Assembly: GCA_003162425.1 (NCBI GenBank)
Contig: PMOK01000066.1
Location: 1-45,135, forward strand
DNA from: Bryobacterales bacterium
Lineage (GTDB): Bacteria; Acidobacteriota; Terriglobia; Bryobacterales; Bryobacteraceae
Direction of reading: 5' to 3'
Length of the DNA stretch: 45,135 bases
The position numbers were made by a program, and so were the translations under genes. Positions within the stretch are counted from its first letter, which is position 1. Each line of letters opens with the position of its first letter. Below, in pieces: positions 7,817 through 15,840 of the stretch. The notes beneath the pieces were generated by a model that did no database searches, was not told the origin of the DNA, and was given only the letters and a program-made list of their open reading frames with translations.

Positions 7817-8541
7817 TGCAAGCACGGATGGTTGCGAATACTGCTTCTCGTAAAATGCCCGTGAAATACGGCGTACTTAGATCTTGGGCGCATCTGGTGC
7901 TGGTTCCGTTTCGGGAGCTGCAATTCCTTGCATCGACCATGCGCGATGTTTCGAGTGTCCCTCCACAGTCTGTGAAGCTACGCATCATCCGTTCCCTATT
8001 AAAGCTGCACCAGCCGGGAATCAGTTTTGTCGGGACCGGAACTTGTCTTGGCGACACCACTGCGATGGTACGCCGCCTGGGGCATAGAGTCATTTCGATA
8101 GAGCTTGACCCGGCCCAGTACGCGCGGGCGCAACATCGTTTTCGGGATGACCCGGATGTAGTGCTGGTCCACGGAGATTGTGTCACGGCGTTACAGCAAG
8201 TGCTGCCCCGTCTCACGCGACCCGCTATGTTGTGGCTGGATGCTCACTATAGCGGAGGAATCACGGCGGGAGGCCCCAGTGACGATCCGATTTTCGCGTG
8301 CCTCGCTGAACTTCGAGACCAGACCGTTCGTTCCCACTCACTATTGATCGACGATGTCGCCACCTTCGACGGCCAGCGCTCCCGGCCGGACTTGGTGCAG
8401 GTTATGCTGGCCATTCGGGCCATCAACTCCGAGTACCGCATCAGAATCCAAGGCGACATCATTGTCGCGACGGTGAATCGAACTACATCTTCCAATAACG
8501 GCTGGAAAATCCATTCTTCGGTCCGCGAGACTCGGCCATGA
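7816..8541 (+). CDS. Class I SAM-dependent methyltransferase-like protein
   Basis: 241 residues; the ATG shares one base with the kinase stop codon (TAATG). A Rossmann-type nucleotide site is visible: ISFVGTGTCLGDTTAMV (motif I), VISIELDPAQYARAQ (acidic end of strand 2), DVVLVHGDCVTALQQVL and AMLWLDAHYSGG. This resembles class I methyltransferases found in surface-polysaccharide loci. WLDAHYSGG and LLIDDVATFDG suggest a metal- or substrate-binding acidic pocket. Substrate is unknown; a sugar O-methylation or related decoration step is an inference from position. The C-terminal tail is Ser/Asn-rich. Confidence 0.6.
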   Translation: MQARMVANTASRKMPVKYGVLRSWAHLVLVPFRELQFLASTMRDVSSVPPQSVKLRIIRSLLKLHQPGISFVGTGTCLGDTTAMVRRLGHRVISIELDPAQYARAQHRFRDDPDVVLVHGDCVTALQQVLPRLTRPAMLWLDAHYSGGITAGGPSDDPIFACLAELRDQTVRSHSLLIDDVATFDGQRSRPDLVQVMLAIRAINSEYRIRIQGDIIVATVNRTTSSNNGWKIHSSVRETRP

Positions 8542-8632
8542 TTTCCGAATGTAGCGTTCTTATGCGCCCGGCTCTTCACTCGCCTTCTGCTCTTGCCCAT
8601 GAACAGGTCACTCTCTAACGACGACGTTCACT

Positions 8633-9493
8633 ATGTCTGCGACAATATTCGCGCCTTCTACGGACGCTAGCGGCTCCCCTCATAGCCATTCCCGCGAGCT
8701 CGCTCGCCGCGTCCGCATCCATGTGCTTCGCATGACCAGCCGCGCGGGCGCATCGCATATCGGGTCTGCTTTTTCCTCCGCTGATATCCTCGCCGTGCTT
8801 TATGGGCACGTCCTGCGCGTCCGCCCCACTGACTCACGCTGGCCCGCTCGCGATCGTTTCGTGCTCAGCAAGGGCCACGCCGGAAGCGCACTCTATGCGG
8901 TTCTTGCCGAATGCGGTTTCTTCGCCGTTGAGCGCCTGGAGACCTTTTACCAGGATGGTTCGGAATTGTGCGGTCACGTGTCGCACCAGGGCATCCCCGG
9001 CGTGGAGGTGTCCACAGGTTCGCTGGGGCATGGCCTTTCGATTGCCTCCGGTATGGCGTTTGCCGCGCATCTAGGATCGAGCAGCCATCGCGTGTTCACT
9101 CTGCTGAGCGACGGCGAGTGCGACGAGGGGTCCACCTGGGAGCCCGCTCTATTCGCCAGCCACCACTGCCTCGATAATCTAGTCGCTATTATCGATTTCA
9201 ACAAAATTCAGAGCCTGGCGCCGGTTACCGATATCTTGACGCTCGAACCGCTCGCTTCCAAATGGACCAGCTTCGGCTGGGCCGTTCGCGATGTGGATGG
9301 TCACGATCACGGCGCGCTGGCCCGAGTTCTTGGCGCTGTTCCCTTCGAGCAGGGAAAGCCAAGCTGTTTAATCGCTCACACCGTGAAAGGTAAAGGCGTC
9401 GCTTTCATGGAAGACACCGTGCTCTGGCATTACCGTGCCGCTCGCGGCGAGGAGTTTGACCGAGCCTTGGCGGAACTCGAGACAACCGAATGA
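8633..9493 (+). CDS. Transketolase, N-terminal (pyrophosphate-binding) subunit
   Basis: 286 residues, matching split transketolases. Hallmarks are GASHIGSAFSSADILAVLYG, RFVLSKGHAGSALYAVLAE, STGSLGHGLSIASGMA, and the TPP/Mg motif GDGECDEGSTWE followed by IIDFNKIQ. It binds the diphosphate end of thiamine diphosphate and needs the C-terminal half encoded next (4-nt ATGA overlap). Split transketolases act either in pentose-phosphate metabolism or in specialised sugar and natural-product pathways. Its place between kinase and dehydratase genes of a polysaccharide locus suggests a dedicated ketol transfer making a sugar precursor; this is inference. Confidence 0.88.
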   Translation: MSATIFAPSTDASGSPHSHSRELARRVRIHVLRMTSRAGASHIGSAFSSADILAVLYGHVLRVRPTDSRWPARDRFVLSKGHAGSALYAVLAECGFFAVERLETFYQDGSELCGHVSHQGIPGVEVSTGSLGHGLSIASGMAFAAHLGSSSHRVFTLLSDGECDEGSTWEPALFASHHCLDNLVAIIDFNKIQSLAPVTDILTLEPLASKWTSFGWAVRDVDGHDHGALARVLGAVPFEQGKPSCLIAHTVKGKGVAFMEDTVLWHYRAARGEEFDRALAELETTE

Positions 9494-10446
9494 GAGACGC
9501 ATTCATCCGCAGCCTCACTGAGGTGGCCGCGCGCGATCCAGCGATTCTCTTGCTCACCGGCGATCTCGGGTACGGCGTGCTCACGGATTTCGCCGACCGC
9601 TTTCCGCGCCAGTTTCTGAACGTCGGAGTCGCGGAGCAGAATATGACAGGCCTCGCCACTGGACTCGCGCTCGAAGGCCACACGGTTTTCACTTATTCCA
9701 TTGGCAACTTTCCCACGCTCCGGTGTCTCGAGCAGATTCGAAATGATGTCTGCTACCACCAAGCCAACGTCAAAATCGTGTCAGTCGGTTGCGGGATGAG
9801 TTATGGCCCGCTCGGCATTTCTCACCACGCCACCGAGGACATTTCCATCGTTCGGGCTCTACCATATATCACCGTCGTTTCACCCTGCGATCGCTGGGAA
9901 GCTACGGAAGCCACTCGCGCCTTGGCGCTCCAAAGTGGCCCCACGCTCTTGCGCCTGGATAAGTCTTTTGCTCCTGAATTAAACGAACCCGCAGAAATGT
10001 TCCGCATCGGCAAGGCCAGGATCGTGCGCCAAGGCCGCCACGTTACTCTCGTCGCGACCGGAGGCATCCTGGGCGAAGCTCTGACGGCCGCTGACCTCCT
10101 GGCGTCTGACTCAATCCAGTGTCGGGTAATAAGCATGCACACTATTAAGCCTCTGGATGTGGATGCTCTAATCGCCGCGGCTACAGAGACGGGCGGTATC
10201 GTGACGATCGAAGAACACACGGTCGAAGGCGGACTGGGCGGAGCCGTTGCCGAAAACCTGCTCGAAGCGGGTGCTCTGCCAGGCTTCTTCCTCCGCATCG
10301 GACTGCGTTCCGGCTTTTCGTCTGTAATCGGCAGCCAGCAGTATTTGCGGCATGTGCATGGCCTGGACGCGACCGCCGTAGCACAGTCGGTGCGTAGTTG
10401 CTTGGCGGGATCTCCTCATCAATATGTGGCTCGAGCATGCGCTTGA
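9490..10446 (+). CDS. Transketolase, C-terminal (pyrimidine-binding) subunit
   Basis: 318 residues. It carries NVGVAEQNMTGLATGLALEG, where the Glu activates the thiamine ring, then YSIGNFPTLRCLEQIRND, GPLGISHHATEDISIVRALPYI and a C-terminal transketolase domain (IVTIEEHTVEGGLGGAVAENL). With the preceding subunit it forms one thiamine-dependent transketolase. The start overlaps the upstream stop codon. The 250 nt after its stop hold the first copy of the 112-bp hairpin element and no gene. Confidence 0.9.
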   Translation: MRDAFIRSLTEVAARDPAILLLTGDLGYGVLTDFADRFPRQFLNVGVAEQNMTGLATGLALEGHTVFTYSIGNFPTLRCLEQIRNDVCYHQANVKIVSVGCGMSYGPLGISHHATEDISIVRALPYITVVSPCDRWEATEATRALALQSGPTLLRLDKSFAPELNEPAEMFRIGKARIVRQGRHVTLVATGGILGEALTAADLLASDSIQCRVISMHTIKPLDVDALIAAATETGGIVTIEEHTVEGGLGGAVAENLLEAGALPGFFLRIGLRSGFSSVIGSQQYLRHVHGLDATAVAQSVRSCLAGSPHQYVARACA

Positions 10447-10565
10447 TTTCGCTATGGTGACGATCCAAGGATCACTTCAGTGGGCCGTTCCTTTTTCATA
10501 CCCGCCGCCGGGCTCGATCGATGCCGTGGGGCAGCCATGGCACGCATCGCGGTGAGCCGCAAATT

Positions 10566-10677
10566 GTAGCGCACGCACTCGTGCGTGCCGTGTTCGCACT
10601 CTTGCGAACACAAGTGCACGGAAGGATACAGGCGTTCAAACAGGTGTGAACACGCCACCAAAGTGTGCGTGCGCCAC
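10566..10677. repeat. 112-bp four-hairpin element, copy 1
   Basis: It begins GTAGCGCACGCA with the complementary TGCGTGC across a 2-nt loop, followed by a hairpin with arms GTTCGCA/TGCGAAC, a weaker one (GTTCAAAC/GTGTGAAC) and a final inverted GTGCGTGCGCCAC end. The first 51 bases are identical to copy 2 at 39274-39385 and total length is the same. Outer ends are inverted repeats of each other (GTAGCGCACGC with GCGTGCGCCAC, one change). It resembles a composite REP/BIME element. It lies between the transketolase and dehydratase genes. Confidence 0.75.
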
Positions 10678-10697
10678 GGCGAGGTTAACGGTACATC

Positions 10698-12593
10698 GTG
10701 AATTCTTCGATGAAATTCGGCGCTCTCGTTGGCAAACCTCGTTTCGCAATACGTTTGATCCAGGTCATCCTGTTCGCGTCCTCCGCGCTTATCGCTTTCC
10801 TCCTACGTTTTGAGTTCACCATACCGCACCAGGAAGTCCGCCACCTTGAAACGGCGATTCTGGTTTGGGCGGTAGTGAAAACCGGCGTCTTCATCCTAGC
10901 CGGCTTGGATCGCGGCTGGTGGCGATTCGTTTCAGTAAGCGACCTGAGCCGTCTGGCTGCGGGCAATCTGGTGGGCTCCATTCTGGCCGGGCCATTAATT
11001 TATTGGTCATCCAATTCGTTTCCCCGATCCATTTATGCCATCGACCTGCTGGTATGCATCTTGTGCACCGCCGGCGTCCGCCTTTTCGCCCGCGTGGTGT
11101 CAGAATTCGCGACCGCAAACAGCGGGCCTGCCGGGCAGAAGCGCTGTTTGATTTACGGCGCGGGCGACGCCGGCGTCGCACTGCTGCGCGAGCTCCGGCT
11201 GAACTCATCCTTGGCCTACCAGGTCCGCGGCTTCCTGGACGACAATCCGCAAAAGGCCGGCGTCAGGATACAAGGCATGCGAGTTCTGGGCAATGGCGAA
11301 GCTCTGGAACGAACCGCGCGCTCGCAAAATGTCGAGCTGATCCTGATCGCCATGCCCTCCGCTTCCGGTGCGCAGATGACTCGGGTTCTGGAACGCTGCA
11401 ACGCTGCCCGCCTGGCTTACAAGACCGTTCCGAGCATGGCCGAGGTGATCCAGGATAGCGATCCCGGCCGCCACATCCGGGAAGTCGCGGTGGAGGATCT
11501 GCTGGGCCGCTCCGCAGTTCGTCTCGACCAGCACCGCATCTCTCGGAAGCTAGATGAGCGGGTGGTCTTAGTGACGGGCGCCGGCGGCTCCATCGGATCC
11601 GAGCTTTGCCGGCAGATCGCGCGCTTTCATCCCGCCGCAATCGTCGGATACGAGCTGGCTGAAACACCGCTGTTTCACTTACAACAGGAGATGGAGCGCA
11701 TCTTTCCGGGCGTCGCGTTCCATCCGGAAATCGGCAGCATTCAGAATCCCCATCGACTGGCCGAGGTCTTCGGGGAACACCGGCCGGCTATTGTTTATCA
11801 CGCCGCCGCCTACAAGCACGTTCCCATGATGGAATCGAACGTTTTCGAGGCGGTGGAAAACAACGTCCTCGGAACCATGCACGTCGCCATGGCCGCCGCT
11901 ATTCACGGCGTCGAGGATTTCGTCATGATCTCGTCCGACAAAGCCGTCCGTCCCACCAACATCATGGGCGCGACGAAGCGCCTGGCGGAACTGGTGGTGC
12001 GTTCCGTTCAGAACGGCGGAGGGAAGTTCGTCTCGGTTCGTTTTGGCAATGTGCTGGGAAGCAATGGCAGCGTGGTTCCCATATTTAAGGACCAGATTGC
12101 GCGCGGTGGTCCCGTCACCGTGACCCATTCTGAGATGCGCCGCTATTTCATGATCATTCCCGAAGCCTGCCAGCTAGTGCTGCAAGCCTCAACCATGGGG
12201 AAAGGCGGCGAGATCTTTGTGCTCGATATGGGCGATCCCGTCAGGATCGTGGATCTGGCCCGCAACCTTATCCTTCTGTCGGGATTGCGTCCCGATCTGG
12301 ACATCAGGATCGAATTCATCGGTACTCGGCCCGGCGAAAAGTTGTGCGAAGAGCTCAGCGCGGTGGAGGAAGACACTCTTCCCACCTGCCATGAAAAGAT
12401 CAAGACTTACGCAGGCTCGATCATCCCCTGGCCGGCGATGGAAGTGTATCTGTCGCGAATTCAGAGCTTGTGCGCAGCTCGGCAACTCAACGAGTTGGTT
12501 TTTACGTTGAAGGAAATTATTCCCGAGTACAATCCCAGCACGGAGATCTTACGCCGGTTGCTCAGACCGATTGCTATTGGCGCGTCCCGATGA
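10698..12593 (+). CDS. Membrane nucleotide-sugar dehydratase/epimerase (CapD/WbpM type)
   Basis: 631 residues. About four membrane helices lie in the first 130 residues, then a Rossmann-like domain (RCLIYGAGDAGVALLREL), then an extended SDR domain with VVLVTGAGGSIGSELCRQI (NAD site, ~289) and ISSDKAVRPTNIMGATKRLAEL (~409-430). The catalytic Tyr of ordinary SDRs is replaced by Met (MGATK), as in the WbpM/FlaA1/PglF group of UDP-GlcNAc 4,6-dehydratases. The product is a UDP-4-keto-6-deoxy sugar feeding polysaccharide or glycan synthesis. GTG 10698 is used; ATG 10710 is an alternative. The last 45 bp overlap the convergent O-antigen ligase gene. Confidence 0.88.
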   Translation: MNSSMKFGALVGKPRFAIRLIQVILFASSALIAFLLRFEFTIPHQEVRHLETAILVWAVVKTGVFILAGLDRGWWRFVSVSDLSRLAAGNLVGSILAGPLIYWSSNSFPRSIYAIDLLVCILCTAGVRLFARVVSEFATANSGPAGQKRCLIYGAGDAGVALLRELRLNSSLAYQVRGFLDDNPQKAGVRIQGMRVLGNGEALERTARSQNVELILIAMPSASGAQMTRVLERCNAARLAYKTVPSMAEVIQDSDPGRHIREVAVEDLLGRSAVRLDQHRISRKLDERVVLVTGAGGSIGSELCRQIARFHPAAIVGYELAETPLFHLQQEMERIFPGVAFHPEIGSIQNPHRLAEVFGEHRPAIVYHAAAYKHVPMMESNVFEAVENNVLGTMHVAMAAAIHGVEDFVMISSDKAVRPTNIMGATKRLAELVVRSVQNGGGKFVSVRFGNVLGSNGSVVPIFKDQIARGGPVTVTHSEMRRYFMIIPEACQLVLQASTMGKGGEIFVLDMGDPVRIVDLARNLILLSGLRPDLDIRIEFIGTRPGEKLCEELSAVEEDTLPTCHEKIKTYAGSIIPWPAMEVYLSRIQSLCAARQLNELVFTLKEIIPEYNPSTEILRRLLRPIAIGASR

Positions 12594-13781
12594 CGTGCTC
12601 TCCCGAACCGCTATCCCCAGCATCGCGAACCACCAACACCCCAGCCCCAGCCGCACCAGCGGATAATCGACCAGCGCATGCAGCATCACTGCCGCCAATC
12701 CGATCGCCCAAACGGACCGGATGCCCTTCCACAGCGCCAGCACGAACAGCGCCGCCATCAGCGCCACCACTCCCATGCCCCCTTCCGCCCCCCATTGTCC
12801 CCACTCGGAGTGGGCGTGGTTAGCGACGACGCCGAAATCGGCCACTGCATACGCGGGATATGCCGACGTCCAAGTTCCCAATCCGAATCCTTCGAGTGGG
12901 CGCGCCCGGAGCATGGCGATCGCCGAATCGAGGTATTCGCGCCGCATGGCGTATGAATCGGGCGCGAGAAGCCGCAGCCACACTGCCCCGGGACCCGCCA
13001 CCAGTGCGAACGCAACTACGCCAGCCAGCACCAGGATCAGTCGAGAACGGAAATGCCGTCCGCCTGCTGTCAACACCAGGACCGCCGCGAGCTCCAAAGT
13101 CACCAGGATTGTCCCGGCCCGCGAAGCCGATGCGATCACGCTCCCGTACATCAGAGCGGCAATACCCGCATAGACCCATCCGTACTTTTCATTCTTCAAC
13201 GCCCGCCAGAGCGCCAGTGGAAACAGCAGCTCGATGAACGCCGCGTAATGATTTTGGTTGAGGAACGTGCCGAAAATCTGGTCTTTTTCGGGGGTCGGGA
13301 TCAACCACAGAATCTGTCCGTGACTGGTGTAAAGCTGCGCGAGTGCGAGTGCGCTCATCGCCGCGCCAAACCAGAGCAGCCCGCTCAAGAAAGACTCGCG
13401 ATCGGGAATGAGCGTGCCGAGTGCCACCAGGCAAGCTGCGGCCAACCAATAGAGGATGGCCCATTCGGTCTGGGCGAACACTACCGTCCAACGTAAGGTG
13501 ATTTGCATGAGACCCCAGCCAGCCACGGTTGCCAGGCACCACACACTCCAATGCGGCGTGGCTCGCCAGCGGTTTTGGAGAACGGCCACCGCCGATAACA
13601 CGAACGTTGCGGCTTCCAGGATGCTCACGGTCCAGCGTCCTTCTACCCAAATGGTGGAAACGCCGAACCAAAGCACGGCCCATAAGCATGAAGAACTCGC
13701 CAACGACTTACGGTTTCGTGGGGCAGGCGCTTTCGCCTGCCAACCTACTTTTTCAAACGGTGCCCGTTGAGCCGATATCAC
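12549..13781 (-). CDS. O-antigen ligase/polymerase family membrane protein
   Basis: 410 residues, about ten membrane helices, and the Wzy_C region with GFGLGTWTSAYPAY and NHAHSEWGQWGAEGG, typical of the O-antigen ligase/polymerase superfamily. It would polymerise or transfer lipid-linked glycans on the periplasmic face. The GTG at 13781 overlaps the stop of the FecR-like gene (GTGA), suggesting coupling. However, codons 13-22 are encoded by a REP-like hairpin (13718-13745), and family members begin nearer the first helix (CLWAVLWFGVSTIW). Initiation at TTG 13703 or a nearby GTG is therefore equally possible. The 3' end overlaps the dehydratase gene convergently by 45 bp. Confidence 0.8.
   Translation of the reverse strand: MISAQRAPFEKVGWQAKAPAPRNRKSLASSSCLWAVLWFGVSTIWVEGRWTVSILEAATFVLSAVAVLQNRWRATPHWSVWCLATVAGWGLMQITLRWTVVFAQTEWAILYWLAAACLVALGTLIPDRESFLSGLLWFGAAMSALALAQLYTSHGQILWLIPTPEKDQIFGTFLNQNHYAAFIELLFPLALWRALKNEKYGWVYAGIAALMYGSVIASASRAGTILVTLELAAVLVLTAGGRHFRSRLILVLAGVVAFALVAGPGAVWLRLLAPDSYAMRREYLDSAIAMLRARPLEGFGLGTWTSAYPAYAVADFGVVANHAHSEWGQWGAEGGMGVVALMAALFVLALWKGIRSVWAIGLAAVMLHALVDYPLVRLGLGCWWFAMLGIAVRESTSSGRANSNRSEQPA
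13718..13745 (+). repeat. REP-like hairpin, family A, copy 1
   Basis: Head GTGG, stem GGCAGGCG, loop CTTT, complementary arm CGCCTGCC, then AACC. The 28 bases are identical to 18924-18951, and match 17460-17487 on the other strand with one change. It lies inside or just before the start of the O-antigen ligase gene. Confidence 0.8.
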
Positions 13782-14710
13782 TTACTTGCGTTTCCACTGG
13801 AGAACACGCCTTGAGTCGCCGCCAGACCCGCACCCAATCCCGTAGCACCCGCCACCGCGATGCCGGCGATCGCAGCTGTCGAAAGGCCCACGCCCCCTGC
13901 GGCGCCCGCGGCGCCGGCTGCACTGGCCGTCCCAGCGCCAACGCCGGCCGCAGCAGTTCCAGCCGCGCCTGCCCCAGCGCCCGCCGCAGCCGCAACGCCG
14001 GCAGCGGCCGTACCCGCTCCGCCGCATGCATCTCTCTTGACGCTCAATACTTGGAGCGCGTCGTTGCCTGTGCGGTTCCCCGTGACTGAGATCGACTTGC
14101 CAATGTACTGCGTCAACCCCGCGCCGCTCAATTCCACCGTGACGCCGGACGTCTTGTCCGTGAGCAGCAGCTTGCCGTCCACGCGCTCCGCATCCCCGCA
14201 AACCACGGTGGGCGGAGCTGCTCCAGCCTGCTCAGTAAAGCTGAGCGCGGCTCCGGGCGCCATGTTGGCCACCCGGATACCTGCTGCGGTCTCCACCCGA
14301 AACGATCCTGTCACGGCGGCCACTTCCACCAGGCTCTTCGGTCCCAACGCGACGCGAACAGTTGCACTCGAAGTAACCGGGAAAACCCGCAACCCTCTGG
14401 CTTTCACCAGATACTTCGAGCCACTTACCTGGCCGGCGCCCTGCTCCAGTTCCAGCCGGCCGCGAAATACCTGGCCACGTGAGTCCATGCCGAGACGAAT
14501 CTTTAAGCCGCTGGTCAACGACAGATCCGACATGGCCTTTCCAGTTTCAATCACTGAGCCATCGAAGACGTTCGCATTGCCGGCAACTTGAGAATGATCC
14601 AACCAAAAGCTGCCATTGGCTGTTGCCACTCCGATGGTGGAGATGGCCCCCGGAAGAATGCCAAACAGGCACGATGCGAGTAGAACAATAAGAATAATTC
14701 GAAAAGACAT
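13778..14710 (-). CDS. FecR-like secreted protein with Gly/Ala-rich C-terminus
   Basis: 310 residues. A signal peptide or anchor (RIILIVLLASCLFGILPGA) precedes a FecR-type beta domain: NANVFDGSVIETGKAMSDLSL, SRGQVFRGRLELEQGAGQVSG, and VEVAAVTGSFRVETAAGIRVANMAPG. The last 90 residues are strongly Ala/Gly-rich (GAGAGAAGTAAAGVGAGTAS and similar), ending with a glycine-zipper-like hydrophobic segment (STAAIAGIAVAGATGLGAGLA). Similar proteins are frequent in Acidobacteriota, usually uncharacterised. Its stop overlaps the GTG of the O-antigen ligase gene, so the two form an operon, and it diverges from the J-domain gene. Role unknown; cell-envelope location is inferred. Confidence 0.65.
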   Translation of the reverse strand: MSFRIILIVLLASCLFGILPGAISTIGVATANGSFWLDHSQVAGNANVFDGSVIETGKAMSDLSLTSGLKIRLGMDSRGQVFRGRLELEQGAGQVSGSKYLVKARGLRVFPVTSSATVRVALGPKSLVEVAAVTGSFRVETAAGIRVANMAPGAALSFTEQAGAAPPTVVCGDAERVDGKLLLTDKTSGVTVELSGAGLTQYIGKSISVTGNRTGNDALQVLSVKRDACGGAGTAAAGVAAAAGAGAGAAGTAAAGVGAGTASAAGAAGAAGGVGLSTAAIAGIAVAGATGLGAGLAATQGVFSSGNASK

Positions 14711-14725
14711 GCTTGGTCTCCTCTC

Positions 14726-14745
14726 AAACTATAGCTTTATAGTTT
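14726..14745. promoter_or_regulatory. 20-bp perfect palindrome in the divergent FecR/J-domain intergenic region
   Basis: AAACTATA (14726-14733), four bases, TATAGTTT (14738-14745): perfect 8-bp arms in an AT-rich 79-bp gap that is otherwise the shared promoter region. A further half-site-like ACTATAAA lies at 14766-14773. This looks like an operator controlling both divergent operons; the regulator is unknown. Confidence 0.45.
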
Positions 14746-14789
14746 ATAATAATCAAGCAATAGATACTATAAAGTCCTGATTGAAGTTG

Positions 14790-15830
14790 ATGACTTACTA
14801 TGAAGAGTTGGGGCTTTCGGCGCGCGCGACGGAGGCGGAGGTCAAGCGGTCATACAAACGTCTGACATTGCTGCTGCACCCCGACCAGCACCGGGACCCT
14901 GAAATTCGGGCCTTGGCCGAAGTGCAGATGAAGCGGCTCAACGAGATAGTAGGTATTCTCGCCGATGCCGAGCAGCGGCGTATTTACGACAAGCAACTCT
15001 TAGAAGCTGCATTAAATGTTAGACAAATATCACCGAAAGTATCTCTTGTATGGTTGCGATTTAACCGCGGCTGGATTCTGGTGAGCATCGCATTCCTTCT
15101 ATTTCTAGTCACTGCGCTCCTCATTCCGAAGTTTGACTCCGCTCGTCCAGTGGCAAGAGCAGAGTCTTACCCTCAGCCAACTCCGGCGAAGGTGACCGCT
15201 GAGCCGCTAGTGGGGGTCCCGACAATTCAGTCCCCCGAAACCACCGGGTCTAGGATCAGGAGCGGACGCCTTGGCTCACCTCCTTCACGGCGTCCATTGA
15301 CCGGGATACTGGCTTCCTCCGCACGGCTGGAGAAACCTAAACCAGTGGAAGAACCAGCGGACACCGCGCGTCTACCGCAATCAACGGTAGCGGCGCCCAC
15401 GACAGTGGCTCCTTCGCCGTCATTCGCTTCGCCAGCCAGTCCAGTTGCCTCGAAGACAGCGCCAGAGACCTCCACCACCCTGGCCGGTAAATGGGTTTTC
15501 ACGCCGGATCCAATGGATCTCCAGGACCCCAACAGCTTTCCGGCGGAATATGTCGAGCTCAGTATCCTGGTGTCGGATGGGCGGCTGCGCGGAAGCTACA
15601 GGTCGCGCTACAAATTGTCGAATCGCGCACTGAGCCCCTATGCGAATTTCACGTTCGATGGTCCAGCCAGCGGGACATCCTTCGTTTGGCGCGGCGATGC
15701 CGACGCCAACGGACAGATCACTCTCCAACTGCAGTCGCGCGACACCCTGCAGGTGAGCTGGTTCGCCACCAAGATGGGCTCGGAACTCTCGCTCGGGTCC
15801 GGCCGTGCGACGGTCTACAGGTTTCGATGA
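14790..15830 (+). CDS. Membrane-anchored J-domain protein with extracytoplasmic beta domain
   Basis: 346 residues. Residues 2-66 are a J domain (YYEELGLSARATEAEVKRSYKR, with HPD at 30-32), then one membrane helix (WILVSIAFLLFLVTALLIP, ~94-112). A Pro/Ser/Thr-rich linker follows, then a C-terminal domain of about 115 residues (GKWVFTPDPMDLQDPNSFPA; LQVSWFATKMGSELSLGSGR). J domains stimulate DnaK ATPase, so the N-terminus should be cytoplasmic and the tail extracytoplasmic. No DnaK, GrpE or zinc-finger region is present. ATG 14790 was preferred to TTG 14781. It starts a tightly packed operon of four small envelope genes beside the polysaccharide ligase. Confidence 0.7.
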   Translation: MTYYEELGLSARATEAEVKRSYKRLTLLLHPDQHRDPEIRALAEVQMKRLNEIVGILADAEQRRIYDKQLLEAALNVRQISPKVSLVWLRFNRGWILVSIAFLLFLVTALLIPKFDSARPVARAESYPQPTPAKVTAEPLVGVPTIQSPETTGSRIRSGRLGSPPSRRPLTGILASSARLEKPKPVEEPADTARLPQSTVAAPTTVAPSPSFASPASPVASKTAPETSTTLAGKWVFTPDPMDLQDPNSFPAEYVELSILVSDGRLRGSYRSRYKLSNRALSPYANFTFDGPASGTSFVWRGDADANGQITLQLQSRDTLQVSWFATKMGSELSLGSGRATVYRFR

Positions 15831-15840
15831 ACAGGTTTGG

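Noticed and set aside
10566..10677. The 112-bp repeat as an insertion sequence or attachment site.
   Set aside because: It is too short to code for a transposase, shows no target-site duplication and no tRNA is nearby; a composite REP-like element fits better.
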